A stretch of DNA of 64,000 nt from the NCBI GenBank assembly GCA_036873755.1, contig JAVTVY010057091.1, positions 1 through 64,000 of the forward strand, given 5' to 3'. This stretch comes from Hanleya hanleyi. Lineage: Eukaryota > Mollusca > Polyplacophora > Lepidopleurida > Hanleyidae. Shown piece after piece: positions 60,801 to 64,000 of this stretch. Position 1 is the first letter of the stretch. Each line of letters starts with the position of its first letter. The notes under the pieces were generated by a model. It ran no database searches, was not told the origin of the DNA, and saw nothing but the letters and a program-made list of their open reading frames with translations. The position numbers were made by a program, and so were the translations under genes.

Positions 60801-61629
60801 CCCAATCACAAGAGATCCTTTGGCAATTCCATCATTATCTCAATTAAAGGAGATTCTTTGGCAATTCCATCATTATCCCAATCACAAGAGATCCTTTGGC
60901 AATTCCATCATTATCTCAATTAAAGGAGATTCTTTGGCAATTCCATCATTATCCCAATCACAAGAGATCCTTTGGCAATTCCATCATTATCTCAATTAAA
61001 GGAGATTCTTTGGCAATTCCATCATTATCCCAATCACAAGAGATCCTTTGGCAATTCCATCATTATCTCAATTAAAGGAGATTCTTTGGCAATTCCATCA
61101 TTATCCCAATCACAAGGGATCCTTTGGCAATTCCATCATTATCTCAATTAAAGGAGATTCTTTGGCAATTCCATCATTATCCCAATCACAAGAGATCCTT
61201 TGGCAATTCCATCATTATCCCAATCACAAGAGATCCTTTGGCAATTCCATCATTATCTCAATCACAAGAGATCCTTTGGCAATTTCATCATTATCCCAAT
61301 CACAAGAGATCCTTTGGCAATTCCATCATTATCTCAATCACAAGAGATCCTTTGGCAATTTCATCATTATCCCAATCACAAGAGATCCTTTGGCAATTCC
61401 ATCATTATCTCAATCACAAGAGATTCTTTGGCAATTCCATCATTATCCCAATCACAAGAGATCCTTTGGCAATTTCATCATTATCCCAATCACAAGAGAT
61501 TCTTTGTCAATTCCATCATTATCCCAATCACAAGAGATCCTTTGTCAATTCCATCACTATCCCAATCACAAGAGATCCTTTGTCAATTCCATCACTATCC
61601 CAATCATAAGAGATTCTTTGTCAATTCTG
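54861..61629 (+). repeat. 38-bp tandem array, about 177 copies
   Basis: The consensus unit is CAATTCCATCATTATCCCAA plus TCACAAGAGATTCTTTGT (38 bp). A second common type has TCTCAATTAAAGGAGATTCT, and a longer type contains GATTCTTCAAATGTC. These types alternate in larger blocks of four, six, seven or more units (for example 152, 228 and 266 bp). The first units (54861-55100) are diverged, as expected at the edge of an array evolving by unequal exchange. The unit lacks plus-strand stops, so many overlapping frames of up to 504 codons exist; they are artefacts. The array lies in the intron after exon B if the gene model holds. Confidence 0.97.
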
Positions 61630-62300
61630 TTACCTTGTGCACTGAGAAGCAAATACACTCAGCATCTTTAGTATATACAGACTATTTACGTTAAGTGTGG
61701 TCTGACCTTATTAAAATGCAAGTATATATTATTTCATGACAGAACAGGACAGTATAGCTGGCGTTGAAGATAAAGAACAAATACTTCCAGAACTCATGCC
61801 CTTCATTCATATACATAAAACTGAAAGGATGGTACTTTAGTGTGTTACAGACAGGACGGAGACTTTTCTTCACTGTATCATCTGTTTGACTCAAAAGTTG
61901 GTATAGAAGATGAATTTTGTATTCTCAAACTTGATATTGGAATCTTGTTGCTGGGGAGCATGTATAGTATGTTGTTGTTTTTAGCTGGTGTTATAACCTT
62001 GGTTTAAATAGTACTTTATTCACCTTGAGATGAAATTGAGAGCGCATTAAGACAACTTATTATTGCGTCTCCCCCCATACAAAAATATATATTAGAGCAG
62101 GCAAGTTACAAATAAGACAAACATAAGAAATGATAGAGGGAAAGCTGAACAAGTGTGACCAAATCCACGATCAAGATTTACGTTTTCACGGAGAGAAGCT
62201 CGGGGTGTCGCTACGAGAAAAATGAAGAACCAGATGAGTAAAATCTGTCTGGACACTGAAACAACAATCGATGGGAAGATAGAACATATTTGTAGTTTGA
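61630..62300. other. Spacer, possible LINE 3' UTR at its right end
   Basis: Nothing was recognised to about 62070. The part 62070-62300 may be the 3' UTR of the minus-strand LINE fragment that follows. Confidence 0.4.
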
Positions 62301-62302
62301 TC

Positions 62303-62528
62303 TCAGAAATGATTGGTTTTTGTAATATAATCGCCCAGAAATTTTTGAATGCGCATATTAGTAACCGCATCTTTATCAAGATCGCCGAATAATATTGTTA
62401 TAACCTTGTCCTCTGTAAGTAAGTCATCATGAGCATATCTCTCCTGGCGTGCAGTGTAAAAAGGAAAATGACACCTTTTGAAGTGTGGCGTGATGATTAG
62501 CGAGACAGGCTAGACAAAATCTATGGCT
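62303..62528 (-). pseudogene. Decayed LINE C-terminal fragment
   Basis: On the minus strand a frame ending with TGA at 62303-62305 contains CHFPFYTARQERYAHDD, EDKVITILFGDLDKDAV and FLGDYITK, in the style of the tail of a retrotransposon protein. Just upstream, in another frame, lies FCLACLANHHATL, so a C-x2-C ... H-x3-C zinc-knuckle can be seen only across a one-base frameshift near 62470. The fragment is short, frameshifted and isolated from any RT core, so it is non-functional. The LINE assignment is by motif resemblance. Confidence 0.5.
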
Positions 62529-64000
62529 TCCTTATCTTTGTCCCAGTGTGGGTGATAGCCAGGTACATTGTAACCTGATATGATAACTGGGCAGGTGCAG
62601 ACCTATACCTGTACACAGAACCTCTCTCTAATGAACAGGGCTCAAATGTGTCAGGTGAGACAGTACAACATGAATGGCAAAGGGATTTCGGCCAAGGAAA
62701 CTTCGGTTTAAACAGAATTCATATTAAAAGTTCCAGATTTTTTACTGTAGAAGTATAGGGGTTGAAGAAGAGTGGAACCTGAGTTAACATGCATACCTGT
62801 ATTAACAGGAAAGCTAGACCATTCAGATTATATGGTCCATAGTTCAGGCTTCCATTGTTTTGAATCTTTGTAAACCAGAAGCCTGTTTGCACACATCTAC
62901 AGCTGGAAGCCGGTTGAAATGCTCTGCCTCCTCCTCCTCTTTCTCCAGACATTTGTAATTGATTTGTTAAACTTCCAAATGGATTTTTCTCAAATTTGGT
63001 GAAGAACGTTATGAATTTGAGGTCCAGTAGAGTGGCCTGAAACTGAAAAAGTTTGAAAGGGGGTAAGACAAGGAACTTGTGTTGTGTGTTGGAAAAACAT
63101 GAAACTTTGAAAGGTTATGTACAAGGTTTGGTGGAATGACCTAAAACAAGAAAAAAAAATTAATAAATAAGAAATCCCCCTGATAGATGGAAAGTTTTCT
63201 GTTGTAGATTTAGCTATGGGATCCAATAACGAGACCTAAACCAAAAAAAAAAAAGAATATGAAAAGGGTGTTCATGGTGAATCCGCTCATAATTCAGTGT
63301 GAGGTATTAATTATTCCCGTTCATTGATTTTCCCCAGAGTTATGTCCTTTGTTGACAACCCAAATTGTAGTACATTGTTGTCCGAGCTGTATCTTGTCCG
63401 CCACACTTTCCTTGTGTAATCAACTAATCCCACAGTTTTCAACAGTAGCTCCTGGAAATTGGTGAACATGTTTAACATGGTTTGAAGATGTGCATGTCGT
63501 ATTTATGAGATGAAATATTAATTGTTGTCATATTTAGGGCATTTTGGACTTGGCTGATTTTCAGTGGGCTTCTGGGCTGCATTAGAACAGGAAAAATAGT
63601 TCAAAATATTGCAGATAACCCATTATTTCTGCATGTACTGTAGTTCCAAAAAGAAAGTATCAAAATTTAGAATTGCAGTGAGAAAAGAATCCAAAGTTAA
63701 CCGATAGATTGAATTATTTCACTGGTACTAAAAGTGTACCAGTTAAGATGGTTGGTACTCATTCTCCTATTTGTTTATTACCTAAACTGTTGGTATGCAT
63801 GTGCAGTCAGTCTTTATCAGTTTTAATTGAAATAGGAAACATATATCTACATACAAGAGAGATGGAGAATGTATCCAGTATACGTACAGTACATGTATAT
63901 ACAGAAGAAGGAACCAGTTACATGTATCTACTCAACTATTTGAGAAGACACATGTTACAGCATGCTCAATTTAGTAACGGATGATTTTGATTGGTCATGC
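62529..64000. other. Unassigned right end
   Basis: No exon is convincing. A pyrimidine tract ending TTTCTCCAG at 62949 could be an acceptor, but the frame that follows stops within about 17 codons. A-runs lie near 63150 and 63242. Confidence 0.4.
63580..63710 (+). repeat. Dispersed repeat, copy 3 of 3 (shortened)
   Basis: It shares CATTAGAACAGGA, ATAGTTCAAAAT, CCCATTATTTCT and a final GATTGAATTATT with the copies at 36421 and 53101. The middle is diverged. Confidence 0.55.

Noticed and set aside
4230..61629. CRISPR arrays
   Set aside because: The arrays are head-to-tail repeats with no unique spacers, and the context is eukaryotic.
54831..61694. Many overlapping frames of up to 504 codons
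   Set aside because: The 38-bp unit has no plus-strand stop, so all three frames are open; they overlap each other and carry only the repeat.
62949..63005. Candidate third exon of the secreted-protein gene after TTTCTCCAG
   Set aside because: The frame in the required phase stops after about 17 codons and carries no cysteine pattern.

Overview
The window looks like a metazoan nuclear genome, most likely a lophotrochozoan and plausibly a bivalve mollusc (inference). It has an AT-rich background, spliced-exon signals, non-LTR retrotransposons, frequent TACATGTA-type words, and inverted-repeat-bounded elements that carry internal tandem units of about 140 bp, an architecture known from bivalve 'pearl' elements. 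There are no operons and no recognisable tRNA or rRNA genes. By eye about 29 kb of the 64 kb (roughly 45%) is tandem repeat, spread over at least 13 unrelated arrays. Most long open reading frames here are by-products of those arrays.

Layout. 1-3406: 3' part of an L1/Tx1-like LINE with an uninterrupted ORF2 and a poly(A) tail. 4105-10652: a probable 6.5 kb element with degraded terminal inverted repeats and a possible 8-bp target duplication. It contains about 22 copies of a 134-bp unit, a frameshifted reverse transcriptase fragment and inverted copies of the same unit near the other end. 10.6-30 kb: mostly unassigned non-coding DNA with small minisatellites (33, 50 and 26 bp), a TIR-bounded element (17.6-18.8 kb), a LINE 3' fragment on the minus strand (24.3-24.85 kb) and nested hairpins (26.17-26.23 kb). 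30-40 kb: a run of minisatellites with 8, 70, 47, 57 and 32 bp units plus a second small TIR-bounded element. 40.1-51.9 kb: a 151-bp array of about 77 units. 54.13-54.38 kb: a convincing cysteine-rich exon. 54.86-61.63 kb: a 38-bp array of about 177 units. 62.3-62.5 kb: a degraded LINE fragment, then unassigned sequence.

The most interesting locus is 40.1-54.4 kb on the plus strand. The first 151-bp unit lies just behind a good splice acceptor. It contains an ATG in strong Kozak context, a signal-peptide-like reading frame of 43 codons plus one base, and a strong GTAAGTAT donor. The cysteine-rich exon at 54128 begins with the two bases needed to complete that split codon. I therefore infer a gene for a secreted or membrane protein whose signal-peptide exon has been amplified to about 77 copies. 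At least 49 copies keep the frame from ATG past the donor, and all those donors are phase-compatible with the same downstream exon. Variation between copies concentrates just before the predicted signal-peptidase site. Whether any copy other than the first is used is unknown; a non-functional exon-derived satellite is the simpler alternative.
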